From Bacteroidales bacterium (lineage in GTDB: Bacteria > Bacteroidota > Bacteroidia > Bacteroidales > WCHB1-69): DNA of 18,705 nt. The stretch is from the NCBI GenBank assembly GCA_012518765.1, contig JAAYRN010000223.1, forward strand, positions 1 to 18,705. The letters run 5' to 3'. How positions within the stretch are numbered: the stretch's first letter is position 1; every line of letters starts with the position of its first letter. The translations under genes and the position numbers were made by a program. Below the pieces are notes generated by a model. That model searched no databases, was not told where the DNA came from, and saw only the letters and a list, made by a program, of their open reading frames with translations. Below, in pieces: positions 1-7,222 of the stretch.

Positions 1-1
1 A

Positions 2-52
2 GAAGAAGCATGGGTCGATAATCAAAATTTGACACAAAACATACTAAGTTAA
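2..52 (+). CDS. possible C-terminal tail of an upstream gene (partial)
   Basis: Frame 2 is open from the left edge to a TAA at 50-52 and would encode the last 16 residues of a protein (EEAWVDNQNLTQNILS). A strong terminator-like hairpin begins immediately at the stop codon, which is what one expects at the 3' end of a plus-strand gene. The stretch is too short to identify a family. Another frame also stays open for 18 bases, so the reading frame rests only on its fit with the terminator. Confidence 0.35.
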   Translation, partial: EEAWVDNQNLTQNILS

Positions 53-84
53 AAGCTACATCCCAACAAGATGTAGCTTTTTTT
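51..84 (+). terminator. rho-independent terminator of the upstream gene
   Basis: A 12-bp perfect stem (51-62 AAAAGCTACATC with 70-81 GATGTAGCTTTT) encloses a 7-nt loop and runs into a T tract to position 84. It would end transcription entering from the left edge. Confidence 0.8.
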
Positions 85-187
85 ATGATAACACACTCAG
101 ATTAACAAATAAAAAAGCAACTTACCCCTCCCCTTAAAACCCAGAAAAATCTATCTTAAAGAAATAAAATTATGTACTATAATTTAT

Positions 188-195
188 TATCTTTG
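188..195 (+). promoter_or_regulatory. -7 promoter element (TATCTTTG) upstream of the coiled-coil protein
   Basis: TATCTTTG followed by C matches the Bacteroidota primary sigma factor -7 consensus TAnnTTTG. No convincing -33 TTG is visible at the usual distance. Transcription would start near 202, leaving a leader of about 95 nt before the ATG at 297, longer than for the other genes here. Confidence 0.55.
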
Positions 196-296
196 CAGAA
201 TCAAAAAAAATAAAACTTCGCTTGTAAAACAGTACAGGATAACAACGAATTAACTAAATTATTAAAGAAATATTTTAAATAAAAAAAGACAGACGT

Positions 297-944
297 ATGA
301 AAAAATTAGCAATTAGTATAGTAGCATTGATGATTATTCCATTTTTAAACGCCTTTGGACAAGTTCCCTTGGAAGAAAACATTGAATTTAACAAAAAAAT
401 GGTACCAGCCGTATGTATTGAGGTTCCTGATATAGACGCTTCAACAGCAAATGCATCTTTTCAATCCTTTTTAGAAAATCAGGGATTGAAAGGTAAAAAA
501 ATGAAGAAATTTCAAGTTTATCTCAATCAAACATTTACACGCATAAGCCCCGATAACTTAGACATATATACCACAGTTTTAGTCAAAGGGAAAAAGAAAA
601 ATGCAAAAACTTACGTATACTTCCTACTGAGCAAAGGCAACGAAAACTTTGTAGATGCTACCGTTAATCCCGCTGAAATAGAGAATGTTAAAATTCTAAT
701 GACCGAATACATCGCTTATTCATCCAAGTATACATTAAACATGAAAATTAATGCTAAAAAAGAAGAAATTGCAGCCTTAGAAAAAGATTTGAAAAAAATA
801 AACAAAGCCGTAAGCAAAGAGAATAAGAAAAAAGAAAAAATAGAGAAGAAAATCAAAAAAATAGAAAGCGACGCATCTAAAAAAGAAGGAGAATTGAATA
901 AAGTAAAAGGAGAACTAAATACATTGCAATCGCAAGTTAACTAA
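297..944 (+). CDS. exported coiled-coil protein of unknown function
   Basis: This 215-aa protein is not one I recognise. It starts with a Sec-type signal peptide (MKK, hydrophobic residues about 4-20, likely cleavage near NAFGQ at 18-22), so it is probably periplasmic or attached to the outer membrane. Residues about 25-145 look like a mixed alpha/beta globular part. Residues about 150-215 are extremely rich in Lys and Glu with heptad-like spacing and are almost certainly a long coiled coil, ending in LNTLQSQVN. No catalytic motif or lipobox is visible. The gene stands alone: it has its own promoter element about 100 nt upstream and a terminator 20 nt after the stop. The start is supported by the signal peptide. 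A structural or scaffolding envelope role is only inference. Confidence 0.85.
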   Translation: MKKLAISIVALMIIPFLNAFGQVPLEENIEFNKKMVPAVCIEVPDIDASTANASFQSFLENQGLKGKKMKKFQVYLNQTFTRISPDNLDIYTTVLVKGKKKNAKTYVYFLLSKGNENFVDATVNPAEIENVKILMTEYIAYSSKYTLNMKINAKKEEIAALEKDLKKINKAVSKENKKKEKIEKKIKKIESDASKKEGELNKVKGELNTLQSQVN

Positions 945-964
945 ATAAGATTTTTATATAGTAC

Positions 965-993
965 AAAAAAGGGAGCGATTGCTTCCTTTTTTT
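965..993 (+). terminator. rho-independent terminator after the coiled-coil gene
   Basis: An A6-GGGAGC arm (965-976) pairs with GCTTCC-T6 (981-992) around a GATT loop, with one G-U pair. The A tract on one side and T tract on the other would let it work in either direction, but the only gene reading into it is the plus-strand coiled-coil gene. Confidence 0.8.
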
Positions 994-1027
994 ATTGTAA
1001 CCCACCATTTACATACATAAAATTAGC

Positions 1028-1035
1028 TATTTTTG
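1028..1035 (+). promoter_or_regulatory. -7 promoter element (TATTTTTG) of the SIMPL-domain gene
   Basis: TATTTTTG followed by C matches TAnnTTTG and lies 17 nt before the ATG at 1053, giving a very short leader. It sits just downstream of a terminator, consistent with a new transcription unit starting here. No clear -33 TTG. Confidence 0.55.
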
Positions 1036-1052
1036 CAAAAAAAACAACAAGC

Positions 1053-1802
1053 ATGAAAGACAAAAGTAAAATCATAGTAATTTCTATTTCCATTTTATTG
1101 GGACTAATTATTCATGGATATTTTATAGGTAAATCCTTGGAAAGTTTCAGAAAAGAAGACAGATTTATATCCGTAAAAGGATTTTCGGAGCGAGAAGTTA
1201 AAGCCAATTTAGCCACTTGGTCTATCAAAACCCGTATAAGCACCAACGACTTGATAGAAGGCATTACCCAAATAGAAGAAAATAAAAATAAAATTGTTGA
1301 TTTTCTATTGAAAAATAGCATTAAAAAAGATGAAATTATCGAGCAAAATGCCAGGGTCGTAGACAAAGCTACGCGAGAATTTGGCGGAAGCGACATAGGT
1401 ACTTACAGATACATCATCGAAAAAAACATACAAGTAAGAACCCCAAACGTAGACACCATACAATACGTAAGTAGGCAAACAGATAAACTATTGAAAATAG
1501 GTGTTTTAATAGCTGATAACAATGATTACAACCCTGCTGTTAAATATATATTTACCAATTTGAATGAGATAAAACCTCAGATGTTGTCGGAGGCGACACA
1601 AAACGCAAAAAAAGCAGCCATTGAATTTACCAAAGAAAGCAATGTAAAATTAGGTAAAATCAAAAAAGCCAATCAAGGCTTATTTTCAATCATAGACAGG
1701 GATTACTCCATTTCAAATCCAAGCGACTACTACGCACCCAATGTAAACGATATATATAAAACCATCAAGGTTGTGGTCAATATAGAATATTCTATACAAT
1801 AA
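1053..1802 (+). CDS. SIMPL (DUF541) domain-containing membrane-anchored protein
   Basis: The 249-aa protein begins with a basic N-terminus and one hydrophobic segment (about residues 7-27) that is probably an uncleaved membrane anchor. The rest would be periplasmic. Residues about 40-249 fit the SIMPL/DUF541 family: the FISVKGFSEREVKANLATW block near 38-56 is the conserved first strand and helix, and the C-terminal TIKVVVNIEYSIQ is the usual last strand. Members form oligomeric periplasmic or surface assemblies and have been linked to stress responses, but no reaction is established for this branch. The following YwqK-like gene starts 15 nt after the stop, so the two are likely co-transcribed. 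Identification is from characteristic sequence pattern. Confidence 0.85.
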   Translation: MKDKSKIIVISISILLGLIIHGYFIGKSLESFRKEDRFISVKGFSEREVKANLATWSIKTRISTNDLIEGITQIEENKNKIVDFLLKNSIKKDEIIEQNARVVDKATREFGGSDIGTYRYIIEKNIQVRTPNVDTIQYVSRQTDKLLKIGVLIADNNDYNPAVKYIFTNLNEIKPQMLSEATQNAKKAAIEFTKESNVKLGKIKKANQGLFSIIDRDYSISNPSDYYAPNVNDIYKTIKVVVNIEYSIQ

Positions 1803-1817
1803 ATAAAACCATACATT

Positions 1818-2456
1818 ATGTATAAAAATATTTTTATTAAAATATTTGTTTTCAGCTTTTTAATCCTACTTTTTGGGAGTTGTTGCCGTGTAAAAAAAAC
1901 CTATTATCCCAAAGGAAATTTAGAATCAAAAATCCGTTATTGTAAAAATAAAATGGACGGAAAAGCCATTTGGTATTACGAAGCAACCCAAAAAAAACGA
2001 TTAGAAGCTAACTACGTAAACGACACTTTACATGGAAAAATGATTCGCTATTATTACGATGGTAAAGTGGAAGATATTAAACATTTTGTCAAAGGTTCGG
2101 TCGAGGATACGGCTTTTTTTTACAGCAAAGAAGGATTGCTTACTCATTTTTACATATATGAAAACAGCAAGAAAAACGGTTCTTTTCTATATTTTTACGA
2201 AGACGGTCAAGTACAAGTAAAAGGAAACTATAAAGACAATGAATATCACGGCGTTTGGGAATATTTCGACGAAGAAGGATTCCTTGTTGGCGAAGGAAAA
2301 TTTGACATGGGAAGTGGTCAATTAAAAAGATACAATACGCAGGGTAATTTGGTTCAAATTCGTTATTACAAAAACAGCCAACCCACTGGCGAAGAAATTA
2401 AATACGATAGCAAAGGTAGGGTTATTGCCAGTGTACAACATTCGGAAGAAAAATAA
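1818..2456 (+). CDS. YwqK/MORN-repeat lipoprotein
   Basis: This 212-aa protein has a lipoprotein signal peptide (hydrophobic 5-20, lipobox LFGSC with Cys22 as the lipidation site, followed by a second Cys). The mature part is built of about six to seven MORN_2-type repeats of about 20-24 residues with the pattern G-x-hydrophobic-x-x-Y-(Y/F)-x-(D/E)-G, for example YYYDGKVE, YFYEDGQVQVKG and YFDEEGFLVGEG. Such proteins are often automatically named 'YwqK family toxin-antitoxin antitoxin', but nothing here suggests a toxin partner. The neighbour is a SIMPL-domain membrane protein 15 nt upstream. A surface or periplasmic beta-sheet protein with an interaction role is the cautious reading. Its stop lies 4 nt from the convergent lolD-like gene, with no terminator between. 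Confidence 0.85.
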   Translation: MYKNIFIKIFVFSFLILLFGSCCRVKKTYYPKGNLESKIRYCKNKMDGKAIWYYEATQKKRLEANYVNDTLHGKMIRYYYDGKVEDIKHFVKGSVEDTAFFYSKEGLLTHFYIYENSKKNGSFLYFYEDGQVQVKGNYKDNEYHGVWEYFDEEGFLVGEGKFDMGSGQLKRYNTQGNLVQIRYYKNSQPTGEEIKYDSKGRVIASVQHSEEK

Positions 2457-2460
2457 ATTT

Positions 2461-3120
2461 CTACCTTTGAATTAAACCATCTTTTATATGCAGCGTTCTA
2501 TCAGCCATAGAAGCAAATGCATCATTATGAGTAACTATGACAAAAGTTTGTTGTAGTTGAGTGCGTAATTGCATAAAAAGCTCGTGTAATTCGCGTGCAT
2601 GTTTTGAGTCTAAATTTCCCGAAGGCTCATCGGCTAATATTACAGAAGGTTGATTAATTAAGGCTCTGGCTACAGCTACTCGTTGTTGCTCGCCTCCAGA
2701 TAATTGAGAAGGTTTATGCTCACTACGATTGGCTATGGAAAGTATTTCTAATAATTCTTGGGCTTGTTGCAGTGCTTTTTTTCGCGAATGACCCGCCACC
2801 ATAGCGGGCAAAGCTACGTTTTCTATTGCCGTAAATTCGGGCAATAAATGATGAAATTGAAAAACAAATCCAATGTGTTTGTTACGAAATGCAGCCAGAG
2901 CCTTATCGTTTAATAAAAACACATTTTCACCATGTATAAACACCTCGCCCCCATCGGGTTTATCAAGCGTTCCTACGATGTGTAATAGAGTGGATTTTCC
3001 TGCTCCCGAAGCTCCCACCAAACAAACAACTTCTGCTTTTTTTACTTCCAAATCAACTCCTTTTAACACTTGCAAGGATTGATAAGATTTTGTAATACCT
3101 TGAACCTTTATCATTGTCAT
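2461..3120 (-). CDS. lolD: LolD-type ABC transporter ATP-binding protein
   Basis: The 219-aa product is a complete ABC ATPase: Walker A GASGAGKST (36-44), Q-loop Q88, signature LSGGEQQ (140-146), Walker B VILADEP (160-166) and switch His198. The block GFVFQFHHLLPEFTAIENV after the Q-loop is typical of the LolD/MacB-like branch, and length matches LolD. LolD drives the LolCE complex that releases lipoproteins from the inner membrane to the chaperone LolA. No LolC/LolE permease is in the window, so the exact partner is inferred; an orphan or FtsE-like/MacB-like role is less likely but possible. It begins 3 nt after the stop of the acyl-CoA reductase, so the two are almost certainly one operon. 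Confidence 0.9.
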   Translation of the reverse strand: MTMIKVQGITKSYQSLQVLKGVDLEVKKAEVVCLVGASGAGKSTLLHIVGTLDKPDGGEVFIHGENVFLLNDKALAAFRNKHIGFVFQFHHLLPEFTAIENVALPAMVAGHSRKKALQQAQELLEILSIANRSEHKPSQLSGGEQQRVAVARALINQPSVILADEPSGNLDSKHARELHELFMQLRTQLQQTFVIVTHNDAFASMADRTLHIKDGLIQR

Positions 3121-3123
3121 AAT

Positions 3124-4194
3124 TTATACCTCTGTTTTTAATAAAAACGCTAAAGTATCTATTTTATTAGCATATTGGTCAAGGTTTGGAAATTGTGCTT
3201 TCCCAAAACCAACTCCATCTGCTTTACATGCTGTATTACAAACCGTACATTGCAGGGAGTCGCACTGCTTGTTCAATTGTTCCAATAGCTGAGATTCATC
3301 AGTATAGTACTCATAATGAACAACACTAATGGGTGATGCCATCGACGTATCTTCCTTAAACATCAGGATTCCCTGGTCGAAAAAAGGAATTTTATTGATG
3401 AGATGTACCGTTTTTTGATATTCTAAATTATTCATATAGGAATGGTGCATTTCATACGTAGGTTTATAAGCATCTAACAACTTAAACAAGGGTACAAAAT
3501 TGTAAGATTGAGGGACATAAACCTTGGAAACACTTCGACAACCCAATCCAAAATACAGGCAAATATCATCGACCAAAAGGCGAAGCTCTTCTTCCGATTC
3601 ATTTCCTTTTAAAACAGCTACACTGTTGCAGTGTTTGCGTATTATAGATGGGTATTTAGCAAAATAATATTCAAAATAACGAGAGGTATTGTTGCTTCCT
3701 GTGGCAATAATTTTATCTATTTTTTCCAATTTTTCTTCTGTAAAAATAATATAGGGAGAAAAACGGGGTTCAATAGCACATAATAATTGGGCTATAGCTG
3801 GCAGTAAATGCTTGTCGTTTGACGATAATTTACCCATAAATACATCGCCAGCCATCAATACACAAAGAAAATCATGAAAACCCACCAAAGGAATATTTCC
3901 CGCCATTACCACCCCTACTCTGTATGGTTTTTCTTTTTGGGATAAATTTGGATAATCTGACAACCAAGATTTTAACTTGTCTTTGTGGAGCATACTTCCT
4001 ATACCATCTATCATTTTTTCTATAAATTCAGGAATAAACCAAGGATTATGAATGTACTCATTCAATGTAAAATACTTTAGTTTTTCAAGAGCCTCGTTTA
4101 TGCTATCTGAATAAGAGGATGCGTTTGTTTTATTTCTACTAATCAACACATTACCTAATTCAACAAAAGCCTGTATTCTTTCTTCTAATTTCAT
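3124..4194 (-). CDS. LuxC-family acyl-CoA reductase
   Basis: This 356-aa protein fits the LuxC/acyl-CoA reductase family (aldehyde-dehydrogenase fold), which reduces acyl-CoA to aldehyde with NAD(P)H. Visible landmarks are VVMAGNIPLVGFHDFL (about 95-110, nucleotide-binding region), the TGSNNTSRYFEYYF block (165-178) and the nucleophile region GLGCRSVSKVYVP with Cys219 as the likely catalytic thiol. It is shorter than Vibrio LuxC, as Bacteroidota homologues generally are. No luxD or luxE partner is nearby, so bioluminescence is not implied. The C-terminal region contains C311, C316, C319 and C323 in CX4CX2CX3C spacing, which might bind metal or be coincidence. It is the first gene of a two-gene operon with the LolD-type ATPase; a promoter element lies 25 nt upstream of the ATG. 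The physiological substrate is unknown. Confidence 0.85.
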   Translation of the reverse strand: MKLEERIQAFVELGNVLISRNKTNASSYSDSINEALEKLKYFTLNEYIHNPWFIPEFIEKMIDGIGSMLHKDKLKSWLSDYPNLSQKEKPYRVGVVMAGNIPLVGFHDFLCVLMAGDVFMGKLSSNDKHLLPAIAQLLCAIEPRFSPYIIFTEEKLEKIDKIIATGSNNTSRYFEYYFAKYPSIIRKHCNSVAVLKGNESEEELRLLVDDICLYFGLGCRSVSKVYVPQSYNFVPLFKLLDAYKPTYEMHHSYMNNLEYQKTVHLINKIPFFDQGILMFKEDTSMASPISVVHYEYYTDESQLLEQLNKQCDSLQCTVCNTACKADGVGFGKAQFPNLDQYANKIDTLAFLLKTEV

Positions 4195-4218
4195 TTTTAT
4201 TATTTTAAAAACAACTTA

Positions 4219-4249
4219 CAAAAGTAATCAAATACTAAACAACAAGCAA
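4219..4249 (-). promoter_or_regulatory. promoter of the acyl-CoA reductase - lolD operon
   Basis: On the minus strand TACTTTTG (4226-4219) matches the -7 consensus TAnnTTTG, and a TTG (4249-4247) lies 20 nt further upstream, in the right place for the -33 element. The -7 element is 25 nt before the ATG at 4194. It is the best two-part promoter match in the window. Confidence 0.65.
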
Positions 4250-4280
4250 CAAACGTTAGTTATCTTAAAGTATTTTTTTT

Positions 4281-5240
4281 ATGAAAAAATCAATATCTTT
4301 ATTTTTTGTTTTTTTTTGTTGCATTAATGTATCCTTATCTCAACGAAAAGAGACATTTAGAGCCTATGAAGATACGATTATCAAACTACATAAAGAAATA
4401 ATATTAGAACAAAACAGTATACTTAAATACCAAAAAAACGAAAGTCTTTTGTTCTTAGTGGAAGAGGTTTTGGAACAAAAAAACTCCATCAACTACTCTT
4501 TCGATTCGTTACATACGATTTCCATATTAATTTCGCCCGATAAAAAAATCCGTATTTTTACATGGTATTTAATTGACGATGCAGGGAATCACGATCATTT
4601 CGGATATATACAGGCATACAACGATCAACGAAAAAGATACATGCTTTACGCTTTGTCGGATAAGTGGCAACAAATAGAGAATCCCCATGGCAGAACCTTA
4701 GATTATTTATCTTGGTATGGAGCTGTTTATTATAAGATTATAGAAACAGTAGTCAATAATAAGAAACACTATACGCTCTTAGGTTGGAACGGAGGAACTG
4801 TTTTTTCGCAGCGTAAAGTAATTGATGTACTAAGTTTTAACAATAGAGGAAATCCTATTTTTGGAGCTTATATTTTTCGCGGCTACGGAAGAGGTAAGCC
4901 CAGTCGTATTATATTTGAATATGCTAAAAAATCAAGTTTTACCCTCAATTATGAAAGACACGGCTACGAAGAACGCAGCATCAAACGTACGCGTCGCAAT
5001 TATCGCCGTCAAATAGATACCGTATACGGCTATATGATTATATTTAATCATCTAATTCCTATGGATGAATCCTTAATAAATATACCTCAATACTATGTGG
5101 GCGAATCCAGTATGAATGATGCTTTTTTAGAAAAAGACGGACGCTGGTATTTCAAGGGAAATGTACAAGGACGCAATCCCGACAAACCACGTCCTAAATA
5201 TGAATACCAAAGCAGGCAATTATATAAACGACAACACTAA
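4281..5240 (+). CDS. exported conserved Bacteroidota protein of unknown function
   Basis: The 319-aa product starts with a signal peptide (MKK, hydrophobic 6-18, likely cleavage SLS-Q around 20) and should be periplasmic. No named domain can be assigned. Characteristic blocks are ISPDKKIRIFTWYLIDDAGNH (about 82-102), LSWYGAVYYKIIETV and YTLLGWNGG (about 145-172), then KVIDVLSFNNRGNPIFGAYIF. I recall this combination in uncharacterised Bacteroidota proteins, but that is memory rather than a search. The mature protein is mostly beta-strand-like and its last 100 residues are strongly basic and rich in Arg and Tyr. It is transcribed alone, divergently from the acyl-CoA reductase (86-nt gap) and convergently with aroK (31-nt gap). 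No consensus TAnnTTTG is visible in front of it. Confidence 0.8.
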   Translation: MKKSISLFFVFFCCINVSLSQRKETFRAYEDTIIKLHKEIILEQNSILKYQKNESLLFLVEEVLEQKNSINYSFDSLHTISILISPDKKIRIFTWYLIDDAGNHDHFGYIQAYNDQRKRYMLYALSDKWQQIENPHGRTLDYLSWYGAVYYKIIETVVNNKKHYTLLGWNGGTVFSQRKVIDVLSFNNRGNPIFGAYIFRGYGRGKPSRIIFEYAKKSSFTLNYERHGYEERSIKRTRRNYRRQIDTVYGYMIIFNHLIPMDESLINIPQYYVGESSMNDAFLEKDGRWYFKGNVQGRNPDKPRPKYEYQSRQLYKRQH

Positions 5241-5271
5241 TTAGTATCCTCCTTGTTTAGAAGCAGTTGTA

Positions 5272-5757
5272 TTAAATTATCTTTGTTTTTTTCAAATCAA
5301 TAGCCGGTAAAGTTAAATGGGCACGCTGGTAAAAAACTTCCCGCTTTGTTAGCATATCTTCTATAAAACTCAATAAATCTTCCGAAAGGATATTTTTAAG
5401 TAGAGGACGTTTTTTCTTAGAATTTAACAATCTATGAAGCAAAGCTTTAGGCGATAATTTCAAGTAAATACAAATACCATTTTCAAGAATCCAATCCATG
5501 TTGTTTTGAAAACAAGGAGTTCCGCCTCCCAAGGATATAATCGTATTATTTAGCAAATGAGTTTGACGTAGCAAAAGGGATTCTTTTTCTCTAAATTCTT
5601 CTTCTGAATGATTTTCAAAAAAATCAAAAACCGTTGTACGATATTCTTTTTCAAACAATAAATCTAAATCCACAAAGGAATATCCTATACTTGAGGCTAA
5701 TTGCTTACCATAAGTACTTTTGCCGCTGCCCATAAATCCGATTATATAGATACGCAT
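5272..5757 (-). CDS. aroK: shikimate kinase
   Basis: The 161-aa protein phosphorylates shikimate with ATP to shikimate 3-phosphate, the fifth step of chorismate synthesis, in the cytoplasm. The family residues are all present: P-loop GFMGSGKS (7-14), shikimate-binding D30/D32, R56 in EEFREKE, the GGGTP loop (77-81), lid Arg R117 in KKRPLL, and R139 in KREVFYQRAH. Length is typical, slightly on the short side (usually 165-175 aa). It is the last gene of a probable ddl - lipoprotein - aroK operon, beginning 12 nt after the stop of the lipoprotein gene. No terminator hairpin follows it. Confidence 0.95.
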   Translation of the reverse strand: MRIYIIGFMGSGKSTYGKQLASSIGYSFVDLDLLFEKEYRTTVFDFFENHSEEEFREKESLLLRQTHLLNNTIISLGGGTPCFQNNMDWILENGICIYLKLSPKALLHRLLNSKKKRPLLKNILSEDLLSFIEDMLTKREVFYQRAHLTLPAIDLKKTKII

Positions 5758-5769
5758 ACACTATCTTTT

Positions 5770-7170
5770 TTATTCATACGCACCTATGGATGGTGGCGAG
5801 TTTCTTGAATTTCCTTTTCTATCCACCGTAACAAATGGTGTAGTCAAACCCGCTCCTTTGCAAGGAGATACTGATTTTAATTGAAAATCCTCTTCGTCTT
5901 CGTTTTCAAACTGAGGATTTTTGTTTAAAATTGGAGATATAAAATAATCGGGATAAATAGTATCTGATTTTAGTAAACAATTTTGAATAGAAACATTAAA
6001 ATCCACCGATTTGTCGTAGTCGCAAGCAAACTCTCTATTATTGTTTCCCCACACAATATTATTTGTAAATTCACACTGAAAATCAGACAGGTACATTACA
6101 TTATCGCTTATGTAGTAATTGGAGAAAAATAAGGATGGCGTGTTGCGTATTTCCATGTTATAGGTATTGTAAATGGTGTTGTGAATAAAACGATAATTTC
6201 CTCCTTGTAACAATGCAACACAATATTGTTTGCATTCGCTTATGATATTGTTGTAGGCATGTACGGTGTAATTTTTAGCTAAGAATCCCATTCCATACGA
6301 TTTTTTGATGATAGAATTGGTGAGTATAAGTTTATTGCCCATATCTTTTTCCAATATTTCAGCTTGTATACCTATGAAAGCATTTTTAATAATGGCGTAG
6401 TTGATGATGTTATCTTGCGAGCCTTCGTTTATCCAAATTCTATCCCATTGCTCATAATCGTCTTGAAAAAACGACTCCAACCTATCTCCCTGAAAAACAA
6501 CAGGTTCATCCATAGTTCCATTTACATTCAAACAACCTCCTTTGTACACCCACAGTCCTCCTTTTTTATGCACATAAATTTGTGTACCGGGTTCTATAAT
6601 TAGTTTTCCCACCGAATCGACTACGGCATAACCGTAAATCACATAGGGTTTATCCTTAGTCCATGTAGTGGTTTCCCCTTCTTTTGCCACTATTTTATAT
6701 TTGATACTGCCTAATTTTCTGTCGGCTATGATAAAATTTGCATCTTGACCATACGCCAATAGTTCAACATCTTGCTTGTTTCCATTGGTAATAAAACCTA
6801 TGGTATCGCTTATCAAAAAGGGAGTGTTTTTCTGATTAGGATTGAGTATTGCCTTTATAAATATAAAAATACTGTCTTTGGCAGGTATTTTCACATCCCT
6901 AAGATTGCGTGTAGAAACTCCATTTACATTGATGCTAAAATAAGATTGTTCGCCTCCTTTTAAATAAACATCGGTCAATAAATCGGCATTGTATGGATTG
7001 TGTACAACCAATCGCTTGGTAATGGAAGTTACGGTAGTAAAAATAGTATCGAAAGTAACTGTGGAAGATGAGAAATTTAATTTTGCATCTTTTTTAAGGT
7101 ATACAATGTCGTCATAGCACGAGGTAAAAACGATGCATAAGGCAAAACTTAAGGTTATTATTTTTTTCAT
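5770..7170 (-). CDS. beta-helix lipoprotein with choice-of-anchor Q-like C-terminus
   Basis: This 466-aa protein has a lipoprotein signal peptide (hydrophobic 4-15, lipobox FTSC, Cys18 lipidated). Residues about 30-150 look like a beta-sandwich, with TFDTIFTTVTSITKRLVVHNPY resembling domains that begin many Bacteroidota surface lipoproteins. From about 180 to 400 the sequence shows repeated short strands with Asn/Ile ladders (IINYAIIKNAFIGIQAE, LILTNSIIKKSYGMGF, YNNIISECKQ), the mark of a right-handed parallel beta-helix. It ends in SPCKGAGL...DRKGNSRNSPPSIGAYE, the signature of 'choice-of-anchor Q' proteins. Surface or periplasmic location is likely; carbohydrate binding is a guess from the fold. 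It lies 52 nt downstream of ddl and 12 nt upstream of aroK, so it is probably co-transcribed with both. Confidence 0.85.
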   Translation of the reverse strand: MKKIITLSFALCIVFTSCYDDIVYLKKDAKLNFSSSTVTFDTIFTTVTSITKRLVVHNPYNADLLTDVYLKGGEQSYFSINVNGVSTRNLRDVKIPAKDSIFIFIKAILNPNQKNTPFLISDTIGFITNGNKQDVELLAYGQDANFIIADRKLGSIKYKIVAKEGETTTWTKDKPYVIYGYAVVDSVGKLIIEPGTQIYVHKKGGLWVYKGGCLNVNGTMDEPVVFQGDRLESFFQDDYEQWDRIWINEGSQDNIINYAIIKNAFIGIQAEILEKDMGNKLILTNSIIKKSYGMGFLAKNYTVHAYNNIISECKQYCVALLQGGNYRFIHNTIYNTYNMEIRNTPSLFFSNYYISDNVMYLSDFQCEFTNNIVWGNNNREFACDYDKSVDFNVSIQNCLLKSDTIYPDYFISPILNKNPQFENEDEEDFQLKSVSPCKGAGLTTPFVTVDRKGNSRNSPPSIGAYE

Positions 7171-7222
7171 CTCCGCAAAATATATTTAGGTTGTTGTTTC
7201 TAACGCAGGGAGAATGAAAATA

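Noticed and set aside
1818..2456. Toxin-antitoxin module suggested by the YwqK name
   Set aside because: The protein is a lipoprotein of MORN-type repeats and its only close partner is a SIMPL-domain protein; no toxin-like small gene is adjacent.
3124..4194. A lux (bioluminescence) locus
   Set aside because: Only a LuxC-family reductase is present; luxA, luxB, luxD and luxE are absent from the window, and such stand-alone reductases occur in non-luminous Bacteroidota.
7176..7184. Promoter-like TATATTTTG on the minus strand just before the beta-helix lipoprotein
   Set aside because: It has one extra base compared with TAnnTTTG and would start transcription at or inside the start codon; the gene is more simply read from the ddl promoter.
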